Source: Chryseobacterium potabilaquae (GTDB taxonomy: Bacteria; Bacteroidota; Bacteroidia; Flavobacteriales; Weeksellaceae). Taken from it: a stretch of 43,186 bases of DNA. The DNA is taken from the NCBI RefSeq assembly GCF_902728265.1, contig NZ_CACVBR010000034.1, forward strand, positions 1 through 43,186, read 5' to 3'. A program made the position numbers and the translations under genes. Shown in pieces: positions 8,354 through 16,990 of the stretch (position 1 is its first letter; every line of letters starts with the position of its first letter). The notes under the pieces were generated by a model. The model had not been told where the DNA came from, ran no database searches, and saw nothing but the letters and a program-made list of their open reading frames with translations.

Positions 8354-9484
8354 TTAAAGTCTTTGTTTAAGTACCGGGACTACCGATTTTTTCCATTCAT
8401 AAAAGTCTCCTGCTACAATATGCTCCCGGGCTACTTTTACTAAATCTAAATAAAATGCTAAGTTATGAATTGACGCAATCTGTTTTGCCAAATATTCTTT
8501 AGAAACGAATAAATGCCTTAGATAGGCCTTAGAATACTCTCTATCCACAAAACTGGTCCCAAATTCATCCAAAGGAGAAAAGTCCTTTTTCCATTTTTCA
8601 TTCTTCAAATTCATGACTCCTTTCCAAGTGAAAAGCATTGCATTTCTTGCATTTCTTGTAGGCATCACACAATCCATCATATCAATCCCTAAACCTATTG
8701 ATTCCAAAATATTCCAAGGAGTACCTACCCCCATTAAATATCTAGGCTTATCTTTTGGTAAAATATCTGTTACTTCATCGGTAATTCTATACATCTCTTC
8801 TTCAGGCTCCCCTACAGAAAGGCCTCCAATAGCATTTCCTTCCGCTCCAGCTTCTGAAATAACTTCGGCTGAAATTTTTCTTAAATCAGAATAAGTAGAT
8901 CCTTGAACAATAGGAAAAAGCCTTTGTTTATGTCCATACAGCTCTTGATTTTTTTCAGTCCATTCAATACATCTTTTTAGCCAACGATGAGTAAGCTCCA
9001 TAGAAGATTTTGCTTGATTATATTCACATGGATAGGGAGTACACTCATCAAATGCCATAAAAATATCCGCACCAATTTGTCTTTGTATCTCCATTGACTT
9101 CTCTGGGGAGATAAAATGGTAACTACCATCAATATGTGATTTAAATTTCACTCCCTCTTCTGTCATTTTTCTACTCTTTGAAAGTGAAAAAACTTGAAAC
9201 CCTCCTGAATCAGTAAGAATAGGCCCATCCCAATTCATAAAATGATGTAGTCCTCCTGCTTCTTGCATAATATCCATTGTCGGACGGAGGTATAAATGAT
9301 ACGTGTTTCCCAAAATAATCTGGGCTTTAATATCTTCTTTTAATTCTCTTTGATGAACAGTTTTTACACTTGCTACAGTCCCTACAGGCATAAAAATAGG
9401 AGTTTGTATTTTCCCATGATCTGTAGTAATCTCTCCTGCCCTAGCCTTTCCTTGAGATATTTTTTCTATATTAAAAAACTTCAT
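8354..9484 (-). CDS. tgt: tRNA-guanine(34) transglycosylase
   Basis: Swaps guanine at the tRNA wobble position for preQ1 on the way to queuosine. It has 376 residues, full length. The substrate-binding DSGGFQVFSL, the VQGS and GGLSVGEP segments and the nucleophile region GIDMMDCVMPTRNAR are intact. In the C-terminal zinc site, E. coli Tgt has C-x-C-x2-C before YSRAYL. Here the aligned stretch EFGTSFVDREYSKAYL has Gly, Ser and Asp in those places, and only the later His (IASIHN) remains, so the structural zinc is probably not bound. This seems to be usual in Bacteroidetes. It lies in a minus-strand operon with DUF4296 upstream and the permease downstream. Confidence 0.95.
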   Translation of the reverse strand: MKFFNIEKISQGKARAGEITTDHGKIQTPIFMPVGTVASVKTVHQRELKEDIKAQIILGNTYHLYLRPTMDIMQEAGGLHHFMNWDGPILTDSGGFQVFSLSKSRKMTEEGVKFKSHIDGSYHFISPEKSMEIQRQIGADIFMAFDECTPYPCEYNQAKSSMELTHRWLKRCIEWTEKNQELYGHKQRLFPIVQGSTYSDLRKISAEVISEAGAEGNAIGGLSVGEPEEEMYRITDEVTDILPKDKPRYLMGVGTPWNILESIGLGIDMMDCVMPTRNARNAMLFTWKGVMNLKNEKWKKDFSPLDEFGTSFVDREYSKAYLRHLFVSKEYLAKQIASIHNLAFYLDLVKVAREHIVAGDFYEWKKSVVPVLKQRL

Positions 9485-9562
9485 TTTTATCTTCTTATCT
9501 TCTTTAAATTGACTGTCAATGATACTTATATTTTCACAACCATTTCAAGTCTTAAATCCTTA

Positions 9563-9928
9563 CTATTTTCCTATAGGAGGAATATTATTTTTAAGCCTTC
9601 GATCATTCACATATTTTTCTGCCTTAGGATCCTTTTTCAAAATTATTTTTTGAGCTTCGTCCACAATTCCATTCATCTTATTTTTCACAACATAATACCT
9701 GAAGCTCTCAATGAAATCATCCTTTTTCACCTTATGATTTTGGAGAATAAATCTTGTCCCTGCTTCTAAATTGGAATTTGTATACATATAGGCTACCTGA
9801 TTATTTATTGATAAATCAGCCAATATTTCTGCCATTTGTTCTTTTGTCAACAGATTTTTGGGTCTGTCAATATAGTCACCACATGAAAATAAACAAACTA
9901 AAAAGAATGCCAATACTATTTTTTTCAT
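9563..9928 (-). CDS. DUF4296 lipoprotein
   Basis: A 121-residue exported protein. The signal peptide ends at the lipobox LFSC (Cys about 16), followed by GDYIDRP. The rest is the DUF4296 pattern: an LLTKEQMAEILADL helix, a central F-x-x-Y-Y region and a lysine-rich tail. The family is restricted to Bacteroidetes and has no known function. Its start overlaps the stop of the upstream mannosyltransferase by 4 bp, showing translational coupling, and tgt follows 78 bp later. A role in the cell envelope is inferred only from the lipid anchor and the neighbours. Confidence 0.85.
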   Translation of the reverse strand: MKKIVLAFFLVCLFSCGDYIDRPKNLLTKEQMAEILADLSINNQVAYMYTNSNLEAGTRFILQNHKVKKDDFIESFRYYVVKNKMNGIVDEAQKIILKKDPKAEKYVNDRRLKNNIPPIGK

Positions 9929-10641
9929 AATTTGTTAATCAATGATTTCCATTTTAAGTTTAAAACACCCAATACTGCCTCATGGATAATTCCTCCATTC
10001 ATTTTACTCTCCCCCAAAATTCTATTAGTAAAAATAATAGGAACCTCTACAATTTTGAATCCTTTTTTAAAAGCTCTAAATTTCATTTCAATCTGAAATC
10101 CATATCCTTTTAATTTTACATTATCTAAACCAATATCCTCCAATACTTTCCTTGAAAAGCATACAAAGCCCGCCGTTGTGTCATGAATAGGAAGACCTAA
10201 AATGAATCTCACATATTTTGAGGCAAAATAGGAAAGTAAAACTCTACCCATAGGCCAATTTACTACATTGACCCCTTTAGAATAACGAGAACCTATTACC
10301 ATATCCGCATTCAAACATGCATCATATAATTTGGGTAAATCATTTGGATTGTGCGAAAAGTCGGCGTCCATTTCAAATATATAGTCATACCTTTCTTGTA
10401 ATGCCCATTTAAAACCATGGATATATGCTTTTCCCAATCCATCTTTCACATGCCTTACAGACAAGTGTAAATGATGGGAAAACTTTTTCTGTAATTTTCG
10501 TACAATATCTGCTGTTCCATCAGGAGAAGAATCATCCACAACCAAAATATGAAAGTCTTTCTCCAATGCAAAAACTGCGGAAATAATATTTTCAATATTT
10601 TCCTTTTCGTTGTAAGTTGGAATAATGACTAGCTTTTTCAT
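9925..10641 (-). CDS. Polyprenol-phosphate mannosyltransferase (GT2, DPM1-like)
   Basis: Transfers a sugar, probably mannose, from a nucleotide sugar to a polyprenyl phosphate at the inner membrane. GT2 landmarks: IIPTYNEKENI at the N-terminus, VVDDSSPDGT, the metal-binding DADFSHNP and an IGSRYSKG segment. At about 238 residues it is a soluble DPM1-type enzyme without C-terminal membrane helices. The ATG at 10641 is chosen over a TTG at 10653, because that TTG lies inside a -7 promoter motif and so would not be transcribed. It heads the unit running into the DUF4296 gene, tgt and the permease. Confidence 0.9.
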   Translation of the reverse strand: MKKLVIIPTYNEKENIENIISAVFALEKDFHILVVDDSSPDGTADIVRKLQKKFSHHLHLSVRHVKDGLGKAYIHGFKWALQERYDYIFEMDADFSHNPNDLPKLYDACLNADMVIGSRYSKGVNVVNWPMGRVLLSYFASKYVRFILGLPIHDTTAGFVCFSRKVLEDIGLDNVKLKGYGFQIEMKFRAFKKGFKIVEVPIIFTNRILGESKMNGGIIHEAVLGVLNLKWKSLINKL

Positions 10642-10650
10642 TTCAATTTG

Positions 10651-10702
10651 CAAAGATAGTTTATTAACCTTTTTATTTTATACAAAATAATCTATAATTT
10701 TG
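10651..10702. promoter_or_regulatory. Divergent promoter region between GT2 and DUF4271
   Basis: Two -7 motifs face away from each other. TATCTTTG lies on the minus strand at 10651-10658, 9 nt before the GT2 ATG, and TAATTTTG on the plus strand at 10695-10702. Both fit TAnnTTTG. The minus-strand transcript would be nearly leaderless. A minus-strand TTTG at 10683-10686 is a possible -33 element, but the spacing is longer than usual. Confidence 0.5.
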
Positions 10703-11386
10703 CAAAAAATCATTCCATTGCCACTATCGCAAAATTTTATAAATCATGTAAGAACACCTGAGAATAACGACTGGGTTATTTTCAGCTTGTTAGGTTGTAT
10801 TTTTTTATATCTTTTTATGATGAATATTATAGAAAGGGAAGCTAATTTGAAAGATTTTTTATTACAAAAATATTTTAATGCAAGTAATAATCTCGCAAGT
10901 TGGATCATTACTTCTTGCGTTACTACGATAACTTCAGCAATTTTGATTTCCCAATACATTCCAACAGTTCCTCAATATATTGCCGAGGTACAAATGCTGG
11001 GATACCATATTAATAAAATTGGATATACTTTAGTTGTAATTGTCTTTTTCTATTTGACAAGATCAGCTTTAAGTTTCTTATTCTATCAAAGTATAGGAGA
11101 TGGCAGAAAATGGCCTGTATTTTATTTTACTTCTACTAAATTTTATTTTATTCAGTCTTTTTTATTAATTATGGTATGTATAATACATTATTATTTTGCA
11201 ATAGACCGCAGTAAAATATTCACTTATTACTTATTATCATTTGTTTTTGTATTTATTTTTAAGATTTTTTTCTACTTATTTCACAAGAACAATATTTTAC
11301 CCGAAAAATGGTATTATAAAATTTTGTATATTTGCACCCTCCAAATAGCACCAATTTTGTTGCTTTGGAAATTATTATTTTTTTAA
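10700..11386 (+). CDS. DUF4271 multi-pass membrane protein
   Basis: About 228 residues with six or so hydrophobic helices (near 27-43, 70-86, 103-123, 148-168, 175-195 and 209-226), a DUF4271 integral membrane protein confined to Bacteroidetes and of unknown function. The frame opens with a TTG that lies inside a TAnnTTTG promoter motif, so translation may really begin at a later codon, such as the TTG at 10718. There is no in-frame ATG before the second half of helix 1. It is followed 8 bp later by hemD and probably shares its transcript, the usual order in Flavobacteriia. Confidence 0.8.
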   Translation: MQKIIPLPLSQNFINHVRTPENNDWVIFSLLGCIFLYLFMMNIIEREANLKDFLLQKYFNASNNLASWIITSCVTTITSAILISQYIPTVPQYIAEVQMLGYHINKIGYTLVVIVFFYLTRSALSFLFYQSIGDGRKWPVFYFTSTKFYFIQSFLLIMVCIIHYYFAIDRSKIFTYYLLSFVFVFIFKIFFYLFHKNNILPEKWYYKILYICTLQIAPILLLWKLLFF

Positions 11387-11394
11387 TAAAGTCA

Positions 11395-12138
11395 ATGATG
11401 AGAATAAAGTCTATATTGGTTTCTCAACCAGCGCCTAGTGAGTCTTCTCCATATCTGGATATTGCGAAGAAGGAAAAAATAAAGATTGATTTCCGTCCTT
11501 TTATCCATGTCGAAGGAGTTGACAACAAAGAACTTAGAACACAAAAAATTGATCTTACACAATATACTGGTATTATTTTCACCAGTAAAAATGCAATAGA
11601 TCATTACTTTAGATTAGCAGAAGAATTACGTTTCACAGTTCCAGATACTATGAGATATATATGCCAATCTGAAGCCATTGCCAATTATTTACAAAAACAC
11701 ATCGTCTACAGAAAAAGAAAGATCAGCTTCGGAGAAAAAAATTTCTCAGACTTATTGCCTCTTTTTAAGAAATTTTCCACAGAAAAATATCTACTCCCTT
11801 CTTCCGATGTTTTAAGTCCGGATATTGTAAAGACATTAGATTCTGCAAATATTGACTGGACGAGGGCGATTATGTATAGAACTGTTTGTAGTAATCTAAC
11901 AGATATTAATATTAAAGATTATGACATGTTAATATTCTTTAGCCCACAGGGAATTAAATCTTTACAACAAAATTTCCCTAATTTTAAACAAGAAGAAACT
12001 AAAATAGGTGTCTTTGGCAATACTACTTTAGCAGCAGCTGAAGAAACAGGGTTAAAAATAGAGCTAATGGCCCCTACAAAGGAAACACCTTCAATGACTA
12101 TGGCTCTAGAAAAATATATTAAAAATCTACATAAATAG
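11395..12138 (+). CDS. hemD: Uroporphyrinogen-III synthase (HemD)
   Basis: Closes and inverts ring D of hydroxymethylbilane in heme synthesis. HemD is weakly conserved. Here the typical features are the N-terminal KSILVSQPAP, the two-domain alternation, GIIFTSKNAIDHY, the YICQSEAIA loop, the LLPSSDVLSP hinge, LIFFSPQGIKSL and the C-terminal TPSMTMALEKYI. I use the ATG at 11395 (247 residues). A longer frame from 11332 would overlap the DUF4271 gene and adds residues not expected in the family. It ends at a strong terminator. Confidence 0.85.
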   Translation: MMRIKSILVSQPAPSESSPYLDIAKKEKIKIDFRPFIHVEGVDNKELRTQKIDLTQYTGIIFTSKNAIDHYFRLAEELRFTVPDTMRYICQSEAIANYLQKHIVYRKRKISFGEKNFSDLLPLFKKFSTEKYLLPSSDVLSPDIVKTLDSANIDWTRAIMYRTVCSNLTDINIKDYDMLIFFSPQGIKSLQQNFPNFKQEETKIGVFGNTTLAAAEETGLKIELMAPTKETPSMTMALEKYIKNLHK

Positions 12139-12152
12139 TTTTAATAAAATAT

Positions 12153-12195
12153 AAAAAAACCGTCTTTTCTTCAATTAAGAAAAGATGGTTTTTTT
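12153..12195 (+). terminator. Terminator after hemD
   Basis: An A-rich arm with ACCGTCTTTTCTT pairs with AAGAAAAGATGGT across a 5-nt loop (one G-T pair), followed by eight or more T. It begins about 15 bp after the hemD stop. Confidence 0.88.
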
Positions 12196-12200
12196 TTAAT

Positions 12201-12208
12201 TAAATTTG
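12201..12208 (+). promoter_or_regulatory. -7 element for the oligopeptidase gene
   Basis: TAAATTTG matches TAnnTTTG and lies 18 nt before the start codon, directly after the hemD terminator. Confidence 0.5.
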
Positions 12209-12226
12209 GATCACAATTAACATTCA

Positions 12227-14278
12227 ATGAAAGCCCCACAAGCAAAAAAAATACAGAAAACGCTCGAAATACATCACAATAAAAGGATTGATAATTATTT
12301 TTGGCTTAATGAAAGAGAAAATCCAGAAGTTATTGAATACCTAAATGAAGAGAATGCCTATGCTGATTTCGTAATGAAAGATACTGAAGATCTTCAGGAG
12401 CTTCTTTTTGAAGAAATGAAATCACGATATAAAAAAGATGATGAATCACTACCTTATTTTTTCAATGAGTATTGGTATATGGTACGTTATGAAGATGGAA
12501 AAGAATATCCTATTTTTTGTAGAAAATACAAAAGCTTACATCATGATGAAGAAATCGTTCTTGATGTCAATATTCTTGCGGAAGGAAAAACCTTTTTTGA
12601 AACGGGAAGCATTGCAGTGAGTCCAAATAATCAATTAGCCTCTTTTTCATCAGACAGTGTAGGAAGAAGAATTTATTCTATCTATTTTAAAAATTTGAAA
12701 ACAGGAGAAATACTACACGATGAAATTCCTAATACAACAGGAAAAGCTGTCTGGGCCAACGACAATGAACATATTTTTTATATCAGAAAAGATGATAGCT
12801 TACGAGCTTTTCAGGTTTACAGGCATAAATTAGGAACTCCTTCTTCAGAAGACATTCTAATTTTCCATGAAAAGGACGAAACCTTTGATGTCAATGTTTT
12901 CAAAACAAAATCTTTACAATATATATTCATTGCCAGCTCAAGCTCAATTTCTGACGAACATTGGTTTATTCCTTCAGATAATGTTTTTGCGGACTGGGCA
13001 GTTATACAGCCCAGAATTGAAGACTTAGAATATTCGGTTGAACATTATAAGGACGAATTTTACATTATTACGAACGCTCATGAAGCCACTAATTTCAAAA
13101 TTGTAAAAACAAAAATTGCTAAGTGCGGAATGGAAAACTGGATTGATGTGATCCCTCACCGTCCGGAAGTACTGTTGGAAGGTTTTGAAATTTTTAAAGA
13201 ATTTCTTGTTCTTGAAGAAAGAGAAAAAGGCTTATTACAAATAAAAATCATTGATGAGAAAAATAATAAATATCATTATTTACCTTTCTCAGATCCCACT
13301 TATACATCTTATATCGGCATCAATCTTGAATTTGACACTGAGGTTTTACGCTATGGTTACACATCCTTAACACAACCGAGCTCCACTTACGAATATAATA
13401 TGCGAGAAAAAACCACTAAACTTCTGAAACAACAAGAGGTATTAGGAGGAAAATTCTTTCCCGAAAATTATATTTCCGAAAGAATATGGGCTAATTCAAG
13501 AGATGGTAAATCAAAAATACCTATTTCTTTGGTTTATCATAAAGATACAAAAAAGAATAAAGATACTCCCCTTCTCTTATATGGTTATGGAAGCTATGGT
13601 CATACTGTTGATGCCAGTTTTTCAAATGTAAGATTGTCAATTCTAGATAGAGGATTTATATATGCTATCGCTCACATTAGAGGAGGTGAATATTTAGGTA
13701 GAGAATGGTATGAAGAAGGAAAGATGTTATTTAAAAAAAATACCTTTTTTGATTTCATAGACGCAGGGAAACATTTGATCAAAGAAAACTACACTTCATC
13801 TAAACACCTATATGCTATGGGGGGAAGTGCAGGAGGGCTCTTAGTAGGAGCTGCTATAAATTATGAACCTAATCTCTTCAACGGAGTTGTAGCTCAAGTT
13901 CCTTTTGTGGACGTTGTTACCACAATGCTAGATGAAACTATTCCTTTGACCACAGGAGAATATGACGAATGGGGAAATCCTAATAATGAAGAATATTATC
14001 ACTATATAAAAGAATATTCTCCCTATGATAATGTTGAAGCTAAAGCATATCCGAATATATTAATTACAGCAGGATTGCATGATTCACAGGTTCAATATTG
14101 GGAACCGGCAAAATGGACCGCAAAATTGAGAGAGCTAAAAACCGATGATAATATTTTGATTTTCAAAACTGATATGAGTGCAGGACATGGAGGTGCCAGT
14201 GGAAGATTTGAATCCTTAAAAGAAGAAGCATTAGAATTTGCTTTTTTATTAAAACTAGAAAAGGAAAAAAATGATTAA
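12227..14278 (+). CDS. ptrB: Oligopeptidase B (S9 prolyl oligopeptidase family)
   Basis: Serine peptidase that cuts short peptides after Arg or Lys. It has 683 residues, the usual length. The N-terminal part has the DNYFWLNERENPEVI motif and a seven-bladed propeller region to about residue 400. The C-terminal alpha/beta-hydrolase domain has LLLYGYGSYG, the nucleophile motif GGSAGG (in MGGSAGGLLVG), the Asp region GLHDSQVQYWEP and the His region SAGHGGASGR. The catalytic triad is therefore complete. No signal peptide is visible, so it should act in the cytoplasm. It overlaps the next gene by 8 bp. Confidence 0.93.
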   Translation: MKAPQAKKIQKTLEIHHNKRIDNYFWLNERENPEVIEYLNEENAYADFVMKDTEDLQELLFEEMKSRYKKDDESLPYFFNEYWYMVRYEDGKEYPIFCRKYKSLHHDEEIVLDVNILAEGKTFFETGSIAVSPNNQLASFSSDSVGRRIYSIYFKNLKTGEILHDEIPNTTGKAVWANDNEHIFYIRKDDSLRAFQVYRHKLGTPSSEDILIFHEKDETFDVNVFKTKSLQYIFIASSSSISDEHWFIPSDNVFADWAVIQPRIEDLEYSVEHYKDEFYIITNAHEATNFKIVKTKIAKCGMENWIDVIPHRPEVLLEGFEIFKEFLVLEEREKGLLQIKIIDEKNNKYHYLPFSDPTYTSYIGINLEFDTEVLRYGYTSLTQPSSTYEYNMREKTTKLLKQQEVLGGKFFPENYISERIWANSRDGKSKIPISLVYHKDTKKNKDTPLLLYGYGSYGHTVDASFSNVRLSILDRGFIYAIAHIRGGEYLGREWYEEGKMLFKKNTFFDFIDAGKHLIKENYTSSKHLYAMGGSAGGLLVGAAINYEPNLFNGVVAQVPFVDVVTTMLDETIPLTTGEYDEWGNPNNEEYYHYIKEYSPYDNVEAKAYPNILITAGLHDSQVQYWEPAKWTAKLRELKTDDNILIFKTDMSAGHGGASGRFESLKEEALEFAFLLKLEKEKND

Positions 14279-14612
14279 CGAAGCAGAATACTGGAAAAAA
14301 ATAGAACAATTTTTTGAAGACAACTTCCAAACGGAAAAAAATCCTCCAATTGAAACCTTGCTTTTTTTGATTGGGCTTCAGGAGCTAGGAAGTGGTCAAC
14401 AAAAATATACGAAAGATGATAAAGTAAACTTAATTCATATTGCTGTTTGCAGGTTATTAGAACCTTTTGGCTATTATCGATTTACCCATTATGAAGATGG
14501 ATGGCCACAATTTGAAACCATAGAGGATCTTCCCGAACTAAAACCCAATGAGCAAACACTTCTTATGAAAAAAGCAATTATTCAATATTTTCAGGATGAA
14601 GAGTTGATATAA
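14271..14612 (+). CDS. Conserved small protein, unknown function
   Basis: A 113-residue soluble protein with no signal peptide or membrane helix. It is acidic and rich in Glu and aromatic residues, with the recognisable segments PIETLLFLIGLQELG, KVNLIHIAVCRLL and YYRFTHYEDGWPQFE. I do not recognise a characterised family. Its ATG lies inside the last codons of ptrB (8-bp overlap), so translation is coupled to the peptidase. A terminator follows directly. The coupling suggests a linked role, which is inference only. Confidence 0.8.
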   Translation: MINEAEYWKKIEQFFEDNFQTEKNPPIETLLFLIGLQELGSGQQKYTKDDKVNLIHIAVCRLLEPFGYYRFTHYEDGWPQFETIEDLPELKPNEQTLLMKKAIIQYFQDEELI

Positions 14613-14617
14613 AATAA

Positions 14618-14643
14618 AAGCTTGGATTGTATTTTCCAAGCTT
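14618..14643 (+). terminator. Terminator after the ptrB unit
   Basis: Arms AAGCTTGGA (14618-14626) and TCCAAGCTT (14635-14643) with an 8-nt loop, then CTTTTT, six bases after the upstream stop codon. It may also serve the convergent SRPBCC gene, since both flanks are T/A rich. Confidence 0.85.
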
Positions 14644-14671
14644 CTTTTTATTCAGTATTTTAAAATCTGGC

Positions 14672-15163
14672 TTATTGATTGTTTAAAATTACTTCAAGTT
14701 GATTTAATCCCATTTTAAATCCCTCCTCAAAACCCATTTCTACTTGTTTTTTCATATCTTCTACAGTTGGGAAATGAATATTGACCGTCACTTTCGCTCC
14801 TTCTTCCACTCCTGTGAAGCCTATTAACCATTGAGCTTGCGGAAAATTTTCATTGATGGTTCCGTTCTCATCGCAGAACGCATCAACTCCATCAAAACTT
14901 CTATGCTCGGAAATCTCCCCATATTTTACTTGTGCATAGTGTCTTTCTCCATTAGGACCAACCATGGAATATAACCAAATCCCATCCTTCTTGAAATCTT
15001 GTTTCTTCGTCTCACATTTCCAAGGCTTTGGAGCCCACCATTGATCTAGCAATTCGGATTTAGTAAAATACTCCCACACTTTGGAAACTTCAGTGTTGTA
15101 AATTTTCATTACATATACACTGTTCGAATCAAAATCTTTGTTGAATATAATGTTTGATTCCAT
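14672..15163 (-). CDS. SRPBCC (AHSA1-type) domain protein
   Basis: A 163-residue protein of the START-like AHSA1 class, which folds around a hydrophobic ligand cavity. Typical elements are an early VSKVWEYFT helix, LLDQWWAPKPW, a G-x-W-x-Y strand (DGIWLYSMVGP), the Trp-rich WLIGFTG strand and the long C-terminal helix GFEEGFKMGLNQLEVIL. Members are widespread in Bacteroidetes with no assigned ligand. It is transcribed alone, convergent with the ptrB unit and divergent from the histidine kinase gene. Confidence 0.85.
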   Translation of the reverse strand: MESNIIFNKDFDSNSVYVMKIYNTEVSKVWEYFTKSELLDQWWAPKPWKCETKKQDFKKDGIWLYSMVGPNGERHYAQVKYGEISEHRSFDGVDAFCDENGTINENFPQAQWLIGFTGVEEGAKVTVNIHFPTVEDMKKQVEMGFEEGFKMGLNQLEVILNNQ

Positions 15164-15366
15164 ATATAATATTTTGTTATAGTAAAGTTACTTTTTATTT
15201 TTCACACTACTTTCATAAGGCAATTATTGAAGGAATTTATAAATAAATGTTAAAAAATACGCTTTTAAGAAAAATAACACAATTTTATGATTCCTTTTTT
15301 GTTTATTTAATCATAAAATAATTAATTTTAACATTCATTTTTATAAACAAATTTTAAAATAGAATA

Positions 15367-16914
15367 ATGAATAATAAATTCATCCCAATAATTTCGGTGT
15401 TTATGACAATCTCACTGATTGTATTTGTTACGCTCCAATTTTATTGGCTGAAACGTTATTATAGTACGCTGGAACAGGATTTTTCAAACAAAGTGTATTC
15501 TGCTTTAGAAAGTACCACAAGAAATATTGCTGAAATTGAAGTTGACAAATATTTAAATCAAGATTATAAAGACTTTAGAAAAAATATACTTGCTAATAGT
15601 GAGTTACCTTCCTTAACGACCATTCAACAAGTAAAGGACTCAGGAACTCAGCGACAAATTATTTACTCTAAAAATATTATTGAGAAAACTCAGCTTCCCA
15701 TTTCTCAAAAAGGAGACTCTATCAAACTAACCACCCTTTATACAGATGAGGCTGCTTATAAAATAAAAAGAGACACCACTAACAGGGAACTCCTTACTGC
15801 AGACATCAATCAAGATATTGAAAATGGAGATTATTCCATGAAAGAATATGCAAAAGTATATGGAAATAATTTGCCAATCACTAAAAGAGTGGATCCTAAA
15901 GTATTAGATTCTGTTATTTTTAAAGAACTTAAAATAAGAGGTATTACCGCAAAATTCGGATATGGAGTCACGGATAAAAATAGTAAATTGACCAATATTG
16001 TTAATAAGATTTATCAAGAAAAAAATGACAATAACACCTATAGTTATCCTCTTTTCACTGATACAAAAGAGCGAACATTATATACTTTAGTATTAGTCTT
16101 TCCTAAAAAAGAATATTCTCTAGCAATGAATAACTGGCCCATGTTATTGGGAACATTTTTATCATTGCTTACAATATTAGGAATTTATATTATTTCTATT
16201 AATTATATGATGAGACAGAAAAAACTTGCAGAAGTTAAAACAGATTTCATCAATAACATGTCACATGAGTTCAAAACCCCCCTCGCTACAATTTCTGTAG
16301 CAACAGATTCTCTTGCCAATGACAAAATAGCCACCAACCCAGAAAAAGTCAAATATTATTCCGAGTTAATTAAACAGGAGAATTTGAGAATGAAAAAACA
16401 GGTGGAAAACGTTCTTAACATGTCAAAGTTAGAAAGAAATGAGGTAAAGTTATTCTTAAAAGAAACCAATGTAAGAGAACTGATAAAAAGAACAACAGAA
16501 TCTTTTAACTTAATTGTACAGCAAAGAGAAGGCTCTCTAACACAAGAATTTAATGCGAATAACTTTATATTTAAAATAGATGAATTTCACATCTCAAACA
16601 TGCTAGTCAATTTGCTAGATAATGCTAACAAATATTCTCCTGAAAAGCCCGATATTAAGATAAAGACCAAAAATGAAGGAAATTGGTATGTGATAGAAAT
16701 ATCTGATAAAGGAATGGGCATGGAAACACAAAATAAGACAAAAATTTTTGAAAAATTCTTTAGAGAAGAAACTGGGAATATTCATAATGTAAAAGGACAA
16801 GGTTTAGGCCTTTCATATGTGAAAAAAATTGTGGAACTCCATAAAGGTCAAATTTTAGTTGACTCTCACAAGGAGAAAGGCAGTACATTCACGATTAAAC
16901 TCCCAATGACTTAA
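15367..16914 (+). CDS. Two-component sensor histidine kinase
   Basis: Membrane-bound kinase of 515 residues. A first transmembrane helix (about 8-28), a periplasmic sensor of some 230 residues with no recognised domain, and a second helix (about 257-280) are followed by the cytoplasmic core. The H box is MSHEFKTPLA with phospho-acceptor His300. The N box is LLDNANKYSP, the G1 box ISDKGMGM, the F box KIFEKFF and the G2 box GQGLGLSYV. All are intact. The response regulator gene follows 76 bp later. The signal is unknown. The metal-ligand-rich genes downstream make a metal or envelope signal an attractive guess, but nothing in the sensor shows it. Confidence 0.92.
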   Translation: MNNKFIPIISVFMTISLIVFVTLQFYWLKRYYSTLEQDFSNKVYSALESTTRNIAEIEVDKYLNQDYKDFRKNILANSELPSLTTIQQVKDSGTQRQIIYSKNIIEKTQLPISQKGDSIKLTTLYTDEAAYKIKRDTTNRELLTADINQDIENGDYSMKEYAKVYGNNLPITKRVDPKVLDSVIFKELKIRGITAKFGYGVTDKNSKLTNIVNKIYQEKNDNNTYSYPLFTDTKERTLYTLVLVFPKKEYSLAMNNWPMLLGTFLSLLTILGIYIISINYMMRQKKLAEVKTDFINNMSHEFKTPLATISVATDSLANDKIATNPEKVKYYSELIKQENLRMKKQVENVLNMSKLERNEVKLFLKETNVRELIKRTTESFNLIVQQREGSLTQEFNANNFIFKIDEFHISNMLVNLLDNANKYSPEKPDIKIKTKNEGNWYVIEISDKGMGMETQNKTKIFEKFFREETGNIHNVKGQGLGLSYVKKIVELHKGQILVDSHKEKGSTFTIKLPMT

Positions 16915-16990
16915 TATAACCAAATAACAAAACATAAAACAGAGTGAGTAAATCCATTCTTAATTAGCTAACTATTAATCAATTAAAATT

